In this document: one piece after another, positions 1 through 10,345 of the stretch | How the letters are laid out: each line of letters starts with the position of its first letter | Position numbering within the stretch: position 1 is the stretch's first letter | From: Symsagittifera roscoffensis | Lineage: Eukaryota > Xenacoelomorpha > Acoela > Convolutidae | Direction: 5' to 3' | DNA length: 64,000 nt | Assembly: GCF_963678635.1 (NCBI RefSeq) | Contig: NC_087070.1 | Span: 1,666,512 to 1,730,511 of the forward strand | Program-made: the position numbers and the translations under genes | Notes under the pieces: generated by a model | Told to the model about the DNA's origin: nothing | Database searches by the model: none | What the model saw: the letters and a program-made list of their open reading frames with translations, nothing else

Positions 1-1554
1 ATTGAAAATTGGCTTAAGCTTATATCTCGACCGGCCATAGAAACACCTGCTTCAAACTCGCAGCAATCAAACCAAAACAATTTAATCAACGTACATTTCA
101 CTAGACAATTATTGAATTGGGATCAGGCCATTCAATCTAATAAATAAAATTCGCTAAGACAAAGCTGAAGTGTTCTGCAAAGATCTGGTGTTTTTAAAAC
201 AATTAACATTAAAACTAAAGCAGCATTCAAAAACAAAAGGACAATTTCAAGCAGCAATTTGGAACATTTTGATTAAAAAGTTACCGTTTTGCGAAATGAG
301 AACTTAGATGAGCGTCTTTTACAAGAGCTACTGCGTCGGGCTTTCTACAAAACATAATTTGAAACTCCTTAAATTAACTTTTGACGAGCTAGCTAAAATA
401 AAATAACGGTGTATTAAGAGAAACTTTGCATACTGCAAAACTAATTGAAGCTCCTACCCATTGATGCAGACACGGGTAATTAAAAAAAATTGAAAATTCG
501 AGAAAGCTCAAAATTGAAACAAAAATTATAGATTACCTTTAGCTTTTTGTTCAGTCTGCAGCAATATCTGTACAATTGACCCAAATTGAGAGGTCCAAAA
601 TCTCGATAGAAACTAAAAAAAGATAGAAGCTGAAAACAATACTAGTTATTACAACGAATTAATGCCAAAACCAGTGCGAAATTCGCCCGTTTAAGAAATT
701 CGAACACATAAAGACGCTTTCTGATAGTTCTGACCGCAGTTAACAGAAATATATATTTTTTTGGAATTTATGAGACCACACCTTCTTTTCTCAATCAAAT
801 ACAAAGTCGCTGTCTTCTTGATATAGGCTAAACTTTTGTTTTTATATAGTCTGGGGGGGTCTATAATGAGGACCAACTTGTTGTAAATGAGTTCTTCGTC
901 TATAGAGAAGTAGTGAGTCTGTGCTGTACTTTTCGGTTTGATCTGCAATGTCGCAAAGTAGAGACGATCTAAAAAACAGATTATTTGATAGCTCAACTTA
1001 ACTAATAACTTAACTAAACGCTTGTTATGAATCTTTTACCGTCCCTCTCATGGTACCTAGTAAAGAATACTCACACCTCTAAAGGCTATACGACTATTTA
1101 ACGTCAAACATTTTTTTAACATGAATAAGTCAAATTGATTAAACTGACGACTGGAATCTGCTTTTGAATGCATCAAAGTTTCAGGACCCACCCAAAATTG
1201 GTGCCTACTTCGGTACTCCAATTTCCAAATTCCAGACATAAATTAACCTCTGCACCAGCTGTGCACACATGCTTGCTTAATAAACACAAGCAGCATTGGA
1301 GGCCAGTTGGTTAATCTTTGAAAATCCTGAAATCGAAACGGATTTTAACGGTTTCCTCCAACTGTGGAGCCTTTTTACCTATTACTAATTTTGTTCGAGC
1401 CACGTCCAACAAAAATTGGCACAAATAGTTAACTAATTCGGAATATTGAAAAACCAGTCGATAAAAGATAACTAGCGTTTAACGCACCTTCAGTGCTTCG
1501 AATTTTTACGACAGCTCATGAAAAACCGCATATATTGGAAACAACATCTGCAAA
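1..1554. other. Non-coding outer part of left arm
   Basis: I see no credible gene. Bases 1-780 and 1,388-1,470 pair with 35,094-34,400 and 34,350-34,262 of the right arm. About 825-1,378 has no counterpart there. Short ORFs in this stretch are not conserved between the arms. Confidence 0.6.
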
Positions 1555-3200
1555 CTTTTAGTGTACTCTGACTGCACCCAATTACAGGGTTGGTAATTTC
1601 GAACTTTTACATTTTTTTAGTTCCTATTTTAAAAGCGTCATCTCGAAAACTTAATGGGCCTCCGGAGAACTTTGGAGGCCAGATTTGCAACCACTAAGAG
1701 CACCCTATTATAGGGTTAGGAATCCCAAAACGTTGTGAATTTTTTTAAACCTAAGTTTCCGAAAAAAAAAATTGAAAAAAAACGTCTTATCTCGGAAACT
1801 AAAATGATTTGAGCATTCATACTGAGAGGCAAGATTTGAGACGCCTGGGTGTACGCTGACAATAAGGTTGTATCTTCATCAAATTAGTATTTTCAAATTT
1901 TTTGAGTTTCTTTGTAGATAAGTTCTTCGAGAAATTTTGAAAAAGTCAAAAAACGTCAGATCTCGGAAACTAAAAGCATTAGAGCAGTTGCGTTTAGCAT
2001 TCGCTTGTGGCAAGATTTGCAACTCTTTAGAGTACCCTGACAACACCGAACTATAGCGTTGGAAATTTCAAATTTTGAAAAAATAATTAATTTAAACTTT
2101 CTGAAGTTTTCAGATAACTTTTGGAAAAATCACAAAAAACGTCATATCTCGAAAACTACAAAGAATTGAGCAGCCATACTTGGAGGCAAGATTCGCAATC
2201 TTGGAGATTACTCTGACAGGACCCAACTACAGGGTTGGGAATTTCAGATTTTACGAAAAAAAAATTGATAAGTTTTCTGAAATTTTTTTTTGAAAAATAA
2301 CAAAAAAACGTCATATCTCGAAAACCACAAAGATTTAAACGGTCATATTTGGAGGCAAGATTTGTAACTCCTTACAGTACTCTGACAGCACCCAACTACA
2401 AGATTGAGAAATTCAAATTTTGAGAAATAATTAAATAAAATTTTCTGAAAACTTTTGAAAAAATCACAAAAAAATATCATATCTCGAAAACTACTAAGAA
2501 TTGAGCAGTCATATTTGGAGGCAAGATTCGCAATCTTTGAGAATACTCGGACAGTACCCAACTACAGGGTTGGGAATTTCAGATTTTACGAAAAAAATTG
2601 ATAAGTTTTCTGAAATTTTTTTTTGAAAAATCACAAAAAAACGTCATATCTCGAAAACCACAAAGATTTAAACTGTCATATTTGGAGGCAAAATTGTAAC
2701 TCCTTACAGTACTCTGACAGCACCCAACTACAAGATTTATAATTTCAAATTTTGAGAAATAATTAAATAAAATTTTCTGAAAATTTTTGAAAAAATCACA
2801 AAAAATATCATATCTCGAAAACTACTAAGAATTGAGCAGTCATATTTGGAGGCAAGATTCGCAATCTTTGAGAATACTCGGACAGTACCCAACTACAGGG
2901 TTGGGAATTTCAGATTTTGCGAAAAAAAAAAATAAATAAGTTTTCTGAAAAATCACAAAAAACGTCACAATGCGCTACTGATCTCAAAAACTACAAGGAT
3001 TTGAACAGTCATATTTGGAGGCAAGATTTGTAACTCCTTAGAGTACTCTGACAGCACCCAACTACAGGGTTGGGAACTTCAAGTTTTGTAAATTATTTTG
3101 TTATTTGAAATTTCTGAACATTTTTGAAAAAATTTCAAAAATCGTCTTATCTCGTTAACTAAAATGACTCGGGCACTCAAAATTGGCAACCCCTAATCGA
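1555..3200. repeat. Satellite, about 167-bp monomer with dimeric higher-order pattern
   Basis: The core CGTCATATCTCGAAAAC recurs near 2,140, 2,309, 2,475, 2,642 and 2,806, a spacing of about 165-169 bp. More diverged units lie at about 1,634, 1,782, 1,945 and 2,963. Each unit also carries GGAGGCAAGATT, CTCTGACAGCACCCAACTAC and a run of A/T. Alternate units are more alike than neighbours: those with 'GATTCGCAATCTTTGAGAAT' alternate with those with 'GATTTGTAACTCCTTACAGT'. The repeated block is therefore a dimer of about 333 bp. The whole block (about 1,472-3,395) is absent from the corresponding place in the right arm near 34,260. Confidence 0.85.
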
Positions 3201-4513
3201 GGCCAAATTCGCAACCCCTAATCCGATATTGGGCTGCTTAATTTAAACTCGGTAAAATAACCACTAAAATCAAATTGGAAAATCGAAAAAAAAATTCTTA
3301 ACCATTGCAATATACGATATAGCTTAAACATGCAAAAATAATACGTTGAAAAGGCTTAAACATGGCGAGATAGTGAAGCCCGCATTTAAATATATAATAG
3401 ATTATTGAACTAAAGCATTAAAGTGTCCTCGAAGTAAACGGAAATAATTTTGATGACAAAGTACAGGGTTGCCGCGCGGTCAGGTCCATGTCAGGGCGAA
3501 TAAAAACTGGTCAGAGCAGTATCAGGGCTACCAAAGTTGTCTCAGGGCCAGGAGCGTGAAAGCGTTGCTCGCCTTTTCGTTTTTATTTCAAAGTCTAAAT
3601 TCATTTGTTTATTGAGCGTTAACCTGTAATTTTGACTGCCATGGAAGAACTTGAAAAACTAAAAACAACCACGTAAGAAGTTAATTTGGTATTACTTTAA
3701 GTTATGTTATTTCTGGTAATTGAACTTCTTTGACAGTTTTTTTTTGCAGTTTTGACTAAATGTCAGGCCCTGAGCTTCAAAATAGTCAGGGCTGTCACGG
3801 CGACAGTTAAATTGTACTGCGTCGCAACCCTGAAGCACATTTCGGGACAAAAACCCGATTTTCTATAGAAGACAGAAAAAATTCGGCTTTAAATGCATCA
3901 GTTATAGAAACTTTTTTCCCTCTGAAAGTGCTTTTCGAGTTTTGGTGTTCTGAATTTTTTGGTGTTCTACTTTCTTGGAAGAATCTGGCTCATGATTTCA
4001 TAACATTCAAACTTTTTTCAAGTGTTTCTCAAGTACCTATTGAGCTCCCCCCGCGAGAATGGGGGATTGCTCAATTGATCTAAGATTACATTTAAAATTA
4101 TAGCTTTTTTAAGATAATTAGGCTACTTTACACGATCTTAAATATTTTATGAATTTATATGGGGTAACTTACGTCTACGAGATATAAGTCTCCAGCTCCT
4201 GGGCCGTACGTGCCATTTTATATTGAACATTGCTGTTACAATAAATAAATTATTTCCGATTAAAAAGAACTTGTAAATGCCAATGCTTCCTTGAATAGAA
4301 ACAGGAAACCCAACTAATACCTCTACAGTGCATTTGAGGAAAATGGGAATTACGCACCTTTTATTATTTCGCAAGCACTCAGAACATCACCGGTCGTTTC
4401 ATCATATCGATCATTTGTATGAAGCAAAACAACCTTCCCGCTTTCTTTTTCCACAGGTAGAGCCATTAGCACAACACTGTTATCGTTTGGTTATGGCATA
4501 TACATTAACATGT
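3201..4513. other. Non-coding left-arm block shared with right arm
   Basis: From about 3,395 this pairs with 34,250-32,940 of the right arm, apart from a 185-bp insertion in the right arm at the site matching 3,850. No gene is supported. The ORF at 4,328-4,798 is not open in the right-arm copy. Confidence 0.6.
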
Positions 4514-5098
4514 CGCTTTGTAATAAGTTGGTTTAATCTGACGAGGGAAAAATATAACTTGGTCGCTGAATTTCAAATCATTTCCAGTGTTTATTCATTT
4601 TGCCTGAATCAAGCAAATATATTAGCTAATATATACTCCATTTCGGAAGGTAGTGAACAGACAAGTACTTCAGTGTCGCCGAACACGACATTAAGTCATT
4701 GTCAAGAATTAAACATTCTTCAGCTATTAATCAGTTTCAGAAAAATGTTAAGCCGAGCAGCTTCGCGTCAATTGCGTCACAAAAGCTCTGCACCTTGAGA
4801 AAACAAAACTATTTTTCCAATGAATTAGCATAAATTGACTAGAAAATTAATTAGGGCTAATTGATTTGCCAAAATAAAGAAAAAGCCTATAGACAGTTGA
4901 AAGAATGTCTCAGAACTAACCTAATAAAAATTTTTACAAACACAAAATGTAACTTGTTAAGTTTCAAAGAGTTAGCTCAAAAATTAGAAGAAAGAACATT
5001 TCTTTTAATGAAAAAAAAACTGCATTACAAAAGGGGCGCTTCCGTTTAGTTACGGTAAGTGCACAAGCTGGATAGGGCCATACCAGCGTTAATAAAAT

Positions 5099-5151
5099 GC
5101 ATACATATCAGCAATGAAGTCATAAATCAGCATTAAATGCATTGTCGTAAT
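5099..5151. repeat. 53-bp flanking direct repeat, 3' side of LINE-1 copy A
   Basis: The sequence GCATACATATCAGCAATG...GTCGTAAT also occurs at 10,346-10,398 on the other side of the LINE. It occurs once (32,312-32,364, inverted) in the right arm, where there is no LINE. It behaves like a target-site duplication, although 53 bp is long for a LINE. Confidence 0.75.
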
Positions 5152-5223
5152 TTTTCACAAGTTCAAATCTGGTCTATAGGCTTCGGCCTCTAGCGACCAG
5201 CTCTTTCGTCGACGTCCATTTCG

Positions 5224-5512
5224 TCATTCCAAAAACGATGCGTTGTACATTTTGGACGCCCATAGTTTGTCAAGCCTTGCTTTGAATATGTTGACGTTCT
5301 CGCTCGATTTTATTTCTTCAGGCAATGAGTTCCAGTCGTTAATGGCTGCGATAGTGAAGAAGTTTTGTCTCGCTGTTGTTTTGGTTTTCCTCGTTAAAAT
5401 TTTGTACGGGTTTCCTCGGGTGTCTCTTTCATTGATCGTAAACAGTCCTTCCGTTGCTGCGGCATCGTACATTCCATTCAAAATTTTGAAGACTTCTATC
5501 ATTCTGCGATAG
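5224..5512 (-). pseudogene. LINE-1 A, C-terminal end of ORF2
   Basis: The 92-residue tail of ORF2 (RMIEVFKxLNGMYDAA... INDWNSLPEEIKSSENVNIFKARLD) downstream of the RT catalytic core is the same as the last part of copy B (11,249-11,530). The segment joining it to the RT core is missing: about 160 bp present in B is replaced by about 50 bp of unrelated-looking filler at 5,506-5,556. Confidence 0.8.
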
Positions 5513-5556
5513 AAGTCTTGCTGTTGTTATGTTTTATTCCCATCCAAGATGTAATT
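5506..5556. other. Deletion with templated filler in LINE-1 copy A
   Basis: Compared with copy B, about 160 bp of ORF2 is replaced here. GATAGAAGTC (5,508-5,517) is the exact inverse of GACTTCTATC (5,491-5,500), forming a hairpin. TATTCCCATCCAAGATGTAA (from 5,534) copies LINE sequence found at 6,441. Both source sequences lie within 1 kb, which suggests break repair with template switching. Confidence 0.65.
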
Positions 5557-5738
5557 CGAACACTGATTTGCGTATTCCAGGTGCGTTCTCACTAGGGCTT
5601 TATATAGGGTTGTTAGTACCTCAGCGTTAAGATAGATGAAGCTTTTCCGTAATATCGCGACCATGCAGTTGGCCAACCTTGTTTTCTTGGCAATGTGCTC
5701 ACGGAATAGTAGTCTCGAGTCAACTATAACCCCTAAGT

Positions 5739-6093
5739 GATATTTACTACGAGAAAGCTCAAGACTTGCCTACCGTCCCTTAAATCTCCCTTTGCGAAAG
5801 ATTTGAAATCCAGAGTGGTCTACAAGCTCACATGTAGTGGATGTAATTCCACCTATGTTGGACAAACGGTCCGGCATTTGACCACGCGGATTGAAGAGCA
5901 TCACAAGGAAGATTCGCCAGTAGGGCAACATTTGAGAGATGGTAAGAGCGCTGAGCTTAAGTCTGAGATTATAGATCAATCAAGTAACATACAGAAACTC
6001 CTCACTCTGGAGGCCTTACATATTTGGAAAGAACGCCCCAGAATTAACACGCGCGAGGAGTTCAGGAGCAGGGAGCTGACATTAAAATTATAG
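5739..6093 (+). pseudogene. PLE GIY-YIG endonuclease domain (5'-truncated ORF)
   Basis: This is the C-terminal endonuclease of a Penelope-like polyprotein. In intact elements it nicks target DNA for insertion. The visible core is VVYKLTCSGCNSTYVGQT (GIY-YIG strands, with the CxxC typical of PLEs), followed by RHLTTRIEEHH (conserved Arg and the His part of the zinc-binding set). Near the end is LEALHIWKERPRINTREEF, with the conserved catalytic-type Glu and the P-x-I/L-N signature. It ends SRELTLKL then a stop. It has no start of its own because the RT part was never inserted. The domain looks undamaged but cannot function alone. Confidence 0.9.
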
Positions 6094-6340
6094 TACATGT
6101 TTAAACATGACTAAAATTGCAATTTTTGAAAAAATAAACTGACATGTCAGTTTGGATAAAACATCAAATCGAAAAATTATGACTCAAGTAACAAAAAAGT
6201 ATGGAAATTGTCATAATCGATGAAATAATGATTACGTAATAACAGATGTAAGAATGTGATTGGTTAAAAATTTCTAACATGTTCTTTTTGAATTTCATAC
6301 ATGATCTTTGATCATTTTATTGTAAATAAAAGTTTTTATA

Positions 6341-6375
6341 TCCTGACGATGCACAAAATGTGCGAAAACGTTTGA
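6341..6375 (+). ncRNA. Hammerhead-ribozyme-like core in PLE 3' region
   Basis: CTGACGA (6,343-6,349) is followed by the self-complementary pair GCACA/TGTGC with an AAA loop, then GAAA (6,364-6,367). This is the conserved core, stem II and GAAA of a hammerhead ribozyme. PLEs are known to carry such motifs. I cannot confidently place the cleavage triplet and stem III; GTT/AAC around TGAATT is one option. A second copy with a different stem II lies at 16,342-16,364. Confidence 0.6.
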
Positions 6376-6402
6376 ATTAACAATTTTAAAAAATTCTTAT
6401 AC

Positions 6403-7673
6403 AACCCCTAAGTCTTTCTCGGTTTGAACATTAAGGTATGTATTCCCATCCAAGATGTAATTTCGTTCCGCTAGTTTTACCCTTCCCGTTAACGTGAGCG
6501 TATGGCATTTTGTCATGTTGAACTTCATAAGGCTACCATCAGCCCATTTCGAAATTACATTCAGATCATTTTGCAGTTCTTCATCTTCACCTAAAGCTGT
6601 GACTGATCTGTAGATTTTCGCATCATCTGCGTAGAGGAGCATTTGGGATGTGATTCCATCCCCCATCGAGTTTATGTATATTAAGAACAGAATTGGTCCC
6701 AGTACAGACCCTTGTGGGACTCCACTGATGACGGGTGCCCATTCCAAAAAAATTTCGTTGACCACCATTCTTTGTTTTCTTTCTGTTAAGAATGAGGTAA
6801 TCCATTCGAGAGTTTTTCCTCTGATCCCGTATCTCGAAATTGTGTTTAGTAGTCTTTTGTGGGGTACACTATCAAAGGCTTTTTGGAAGTCAATGTAGAT
6901 GATATCTACCTCGTTAACTCTGTCCAGTTCTGCTGTCCAGTCGTCAAGTGCTCTCAGTAACTGTAGGGTCGTTGATCGCCCTGGTAAAGACCCGAATTGC
7001 TTGTCTGATATGATAATGTTGTTTTCTAAAAATTCATACAGGTGACGTCTGATGATTTTTTCCATAATTTTACAACTAATGGATGTCAGGCTAATAGGTC
7101 TGTAATTGTTAGGATCACTTTTTGCTTCCTTCTTGTGAATTGCTGTTATATTTGCGCATTTCCAATCTTCTGGTATTTCACTTTTCTCCCAAGAACTTTG
7201 CATTAAACCACTCATCGTTTCAGCTATTTCGTATCGGGATTCTCGCAATACCCGAGGGTGTACGTTATCTGACCCCATTGATTTCGTAGTGTCTACCGCA
7301 TTGAGTTCATTTAGGATTGTCTCTTTGGAGATAAAAAGGTCATCAGATATTTGATTTTCTTGGTAATCCACTACTTCCCAGCTGCCTGGTGTTTCGATCG
7401 TGAATACAGAACTGAAAAAGTGGGCAAGAGTATCAGCTTTATCTTTGTCGTTCATAGCCCACTTGTCTGGTCCAATTTTGAGAGCCGGTATTGTTTCGGT
7501 TGTTTTATTTTCTCATTCACGTAGTTCCAGAACTTTTTAGGTTGGTGTTTGATGCTTTTGGATACATCTTCTTCGTGCTTTCGAACACATTGTCGTGTCA
7601 ATTTCCTGACTTTGTTTCGAGCCGATGTGTAGTTTTCATAGTTTCTTTGCGACTTCTCTTTCTTGAAATCTTT
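6403..7673 (-). pseudogene. LINE-1 A, ORF2 reverse transcriptase core
   Basis: This is the reverse transcriptase domain of ORF2. In order it shows RPISLTSISCKIMEKII, IYIDFQKAFDSVPHKRLL (motif A with catalytic Asp), GVPQGSVLGPILFLIYIN (motif B) and LLYADDAKIYRSV (motif C, YADD). The catalytic residues are intact. The frame breaks upstream at about 7,674 (TAA after RDKHKT), and the C-terminal part is displaced by the PLE. Codon 7,170 is TGG, where copy B has an amber stop. Confidence 0.9.
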
Positions 7674-8660
7674 TCATGTTTTATGTTTATCTCGAAGTAC
7701 ATCTCTTACTTCGGAGCTCATTGGCAATTTGTGTTGCTTTATCCGGATTTTCATCTTAGGTATAAATTTCTTGGTGGCAGAATCAAGATTACTTTTGAAT
7801 TTAATCCAATTTTGGCCAAGGGTTAGCAAGGCTTCGTAAATTAGATTATTTTTTAAATCAGACCTGAGTTCATCGTAGCTTCCTTTATTGTAATTTAGCC
7901 TCTCTTTGGAGCGCCTTGTTGTCCAAAGGTTGAATTTTGCTTGTAACAGTGTGTGGTCACCTTTCCCCAGTGGAGAGATGTATTCAATGGAAGATGGTTC
8001 TAAGGTTTTATCAGTTAATAAGAGGTCTAGGAGTGACGGTTCATTATGTTTGGTCACGCGTGTTGGTCTTTCAACATGTTGGTCGAGATAAGAATCTTTG
8101 ACCACCTCAATGAAATGGTGTTCTTTGCTGTTTTCGTCGTGATTCGTGCTCACATATTTCCAGTCTATATCTCGGAAGTTCATGTCTCGCAGCACAATGT
8201 ATCTAGATCAACTTGATCCTATTTTTCTTAAAAAACTGTTGAGGTTGGAGTTGTTTTCGTGAGTTGATGATGGGCTACGATATGTCGAGGCGATGACAAC
8301 TTCTCCCTCCGTTAAAATCAAGTTAAACACTTGCAGTTCCTCGAATCCAGAGTAATCGTCTATTTCTTTATATTCGATGTCTTTGCGAATGTAAAGTAGC
8401 ATGCCTCTGCCTTTTTTATTTGGATTCATGTTTTTGTGTTTTAAAATGTAGCAATCAAGTTTGTGCCAAATTGGGTTCCATATGTTTACAGAATTCTTAG
8501 GTTTAGCTTCTGTAAGAGCAATAACGTGCGGTAACAGGTTTGTTTGATGTATTAGCGTTTGTAACTCTATGAAATTTTCAGGGTTTAGGCTGTCTACATT
8601 CCCGAACCAGAGCTCAAAATGTTCTCTGTTTCCGGCGTTGTTCTTTGCATCATTGTTATC
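7674..8660 (-). pseudogene. LINE-1 A, ORF2 endonuclease (APE type)
   Basis: On the minus strand from about 8,650 the frame reads IALTEAKPKNS (the T-E endonuclease motif), GMLLYIRKDI, VVIASTYRSPSS, then RDMNFRDIDW (the GDFN-like motif) and LGKGDHTLLQ (the SDH-like motif). This is the order of an apurinic-type LINE endonuclease, which nicks the target to prime reverse transcription. A frameshift and stop lie near 8,200 between ASTYRSPSS and DMNF. The start overlaps the end of ORF1. A basic linker (MKIRIKQHK) leads to the RT. Confidence 0.85.
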
Positions 8661-9580
8661 TCCCTTTTCTTTACTCTGATTATTTTGTTCCCTCTGACAA
8701 TGTGAATGAAGTTGCCGGGTTCCTCTGCTGTTAAGTTTTTTGCTCGCTGCACTAGGAAGCAGACATTTTCCCTCTCTTTCATGCTCCTGTCTGGAGTGAT
8801 TCTCAGGTGTTTTAGCTCATCCTTGGCATACTTCAATTTTGTTAGATTTTTCATCATGTGTTCAGCATCATTTTGTGTTTCCAGTGTGAGTCTCAATGGT
8901 CTTGGCCTCGTTTCGTTTTTTGTGGCCCTCAGATAATTTGCCAAGTCTAGTGCAATTTTTAACTATTTTTGGTTCAATTTCTATGCTTGCGCATAGCTCG
9001 CGGATTAATGACATGTCTTCATTCTGTCGCAGTTTCGGTTCGGTTGATTTACTTTCCGGTGCTTTGTGTATGACTAGATTTCGTTTTCTTCTTAAACCTT
9101 CTTCCTCTTCTCTTTTTTGCTCAGCTCCAGCTTCAAGGATTATGTCTTTCAGAGGTTTAGTGACATTTGGTTCTGTCTTCCAGGGATTTGCATTCGATCC
9201 CACTGTTGGCTGTGCTTTGTTTTTTGTTCCATTCATGAAGTAATAAAAATCCTCCATGAGAATTTTCACGAAATCAACAGTTTTATCCAGATCGGTTCTC
9301 ATTTTGGATATGTCCTGATGTGTTTTTGGAGTCACTGCGTCTTTCATTAGGTTCTTTACATCCTCGGTACAATTGTCGCAGCACCATATTCCTTTAGATT
9401 TCGACATGCAATCATAAACTGCCGTTGGCATTTTCAAACATTTTGCACAAAAATGTTTTGTACAGTTATCGCACTCCAATACTTGATCCAAGGGATCTCC
9501 GTAGTTTTTCTACAGGTTACACACGTCCAGGCCTCATCAACCTGTGATTTGTTTGTGTGTTTCCGTGTACGGTTACTCAT
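8594..9580 (-). pseudogene. LINE-1 A, ORF1 with PHD finger and L1-ORF1p-like domain
   Basis: The ATG at 9,580 opens MSNRTRKHTN, followed by WTCVTCRK. After a 1-nt frameshift near 9,495 the Cys/His series continues as LECDNCTKHFCAKCL...WCCDNC, a PHD-type zinc finger. Then come a Glu/Lys-rich probable coiled coil and RPRPLRLTLETQ...LRITPDRSMKERE. The last resembles the RNA-binding and C-terminal region of LINE ORF1 proteins, which coat element RNA. A second frameshift near 8,920 separates the halves. Both frameshifts are shared with copy B, so they predate the tandem duplication. Confidence 0.8.
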
Positions 9581-9668
9581 TTTGAAAGAATTCACCTAGG
9601 CCGTTCCAGAACAACTAAGTTCCAGGTAGTTACCAGCGTAAAATCTATAAAAAAAAAAGTTTCTAACC

Positions 9669-10325
9669 TTACTGTTTCTTGCTTTTCTTTTTCTTCTTCT
9701 TGTTCTTCTTTTGATTTTGAGGCCTGCTTCTTTTCGTGTTCGTTCTATCGCTTCTTTTTTTCGACTTTATTTTTCTAAGTAGGGGTCTATACTTCTTCAC
9801 AAGGGACTCGAGGTTTATAAACCGTTTTATTATGGTTTCAAGGAACTTTATTTCCAATATAGTTGAGGGGTGGATTTTCAGGAGGTTGGATTGGTACCAC
9901 CACTCGTTTTGTTTCCTTCTGGACATTAGCTTTTTTCCGGCTGGTATTACGAGAATGTCCAGCTTTCGTAGATCCTCGAAGATATTTCTCTTGCCTTCCC
10001 TTTGGCAATATGTAATTGCCTTGATTCTCCAACTATGCTTTCTGAGTGTTTTGATTAGGTTTGGGACTGTTTCTGCTTTCTTGTTGTTGAGTCGATGTTT
10101 GGTGATCGTGTTATTCAGCACGTCGCGCCAAAGGATTATCTCTTTTTTGTTCCTGAGGGATCCCTTTTCCAGGAGAAAGTCGAGATTCAGGACGTTATGG
10201 ATAGATTTGGGATTGAGACTCAGTCCTTTCGTTGCAAAACTGATTCGGGACAATACTCTCTTCAATTTATTCGGGGCTACTTCGGTTGAGGCTTTGAGGG
10301 AACTGGCTCCAATTATATACACCAT
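9669..10325 (-). CDS. LINE-1 A upstream ORF (ORF0), basic protein with SGNH-like pattern
   Basis: This is an intact 218-residue ORF from the ATG at 10,325, only 20 bp inside the 5' flanking repeat and just after an in-frame TGA. It starts VYIIGASSLKASTEVAP and has a conserved-looking LWRDVLNNTITKH and ITYCQREGKRNIFEDL, then about 45 residues rich in Lys/Arg ending KKNKKKKKKSKKQ. GAS near the start and D-x-LNN about 70 residues later match the spacing of SGNH hydrolase blocks I (GDS) and III (GxN); this is inference. Esterase-like domains are known in CR1-group ORF1s. It may bind nucleic acid through its basic tail. Copy B has the same ORF with one frameshift. Confidence 0.6.
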   Translation of the reverse strand: MVYIIGASSLKASTEVAPNKLKRVLSRISFATKGLSLNPKSIHNVLNLDFLLEKGSLRNKKEIILWRDVLNNTITKHRLNNKKAETVPNLIKTLRKHSWRIKAITYCQREGKRNIFEDLRKLDILVIPAGKKLMSRRKQNEWWYQSNLLKIHPSTILEIKFLETIIKRFINLESLVKKYRPLLRKIKSKKRSDRTNTKRSRPQNQKKNKKKKKKSKKQ

Positions 10326-10345
10326 TAACAATCTTCACCCACGAA

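Larger units (their letters stand above)
5739..6402 (+). mobile_element. 5'-truncated Penelope-like element inserted in LINE-1 copy A
   Basis: This 664-bp segment is absent from copy B at the same site. It is flanked by AACCCCTAAGT at 5,728-5,738 and 6,403-6,413, where copy B has one copy, so the target-site duplication is 11 bp. It contains the C-terminal GIY-YIG endonuclease of a PLE, a short AT-rich 3' UTR and a hammerhead-like motif near the 3' end. The reverse transcriptase is missing, consistent with 5' truncation. It lies on the strand opposite to its host LINE. Confidence 0.9.
5152..10345 (-). mobile_element. LINE-1 copy A: CR1-group non-LTR retrotransposon, ORF0-ORF1(PHD)-ORF2(EN-RT), interrupted by a PLE
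   Basis: On the minus strand the order is an upstream ORF (10,325-9,669), a PHD-finger ORF1 (9,580-8,594) and an ORF2 with apurinic-type endonuclease and reverse transcriptase (about 8,660-5,224). PHD fingers in ORF1 are known from CR1-group LINEs; the clade assignment is inferred from that and from the RT motifs. The element sits between 53-bp direct repeats. All ORFs carry frameshifts or stops, and ORF2 is cut by a PLE insertion and a deletion. The copy is dead. The 3' end reads ...GAACTTGTGAAAAA, with no long poly(A). Confidence 0.85.

Noticed and set aside
4328-4798. 156-codon ORF with His-rich start, repeated in part at 10,584-10,823
   Set aside because: The equivalent in the right arm is full of stops, and the repeat at 10,584 is just the tandem duplication.
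8896-9243. Plus-strand ORFs over LINE-1 ORF1 and ORF2
   Set aside because: Antisense shadows of the LINE genes, duplicated in copy B only because the DNA is duplicated.
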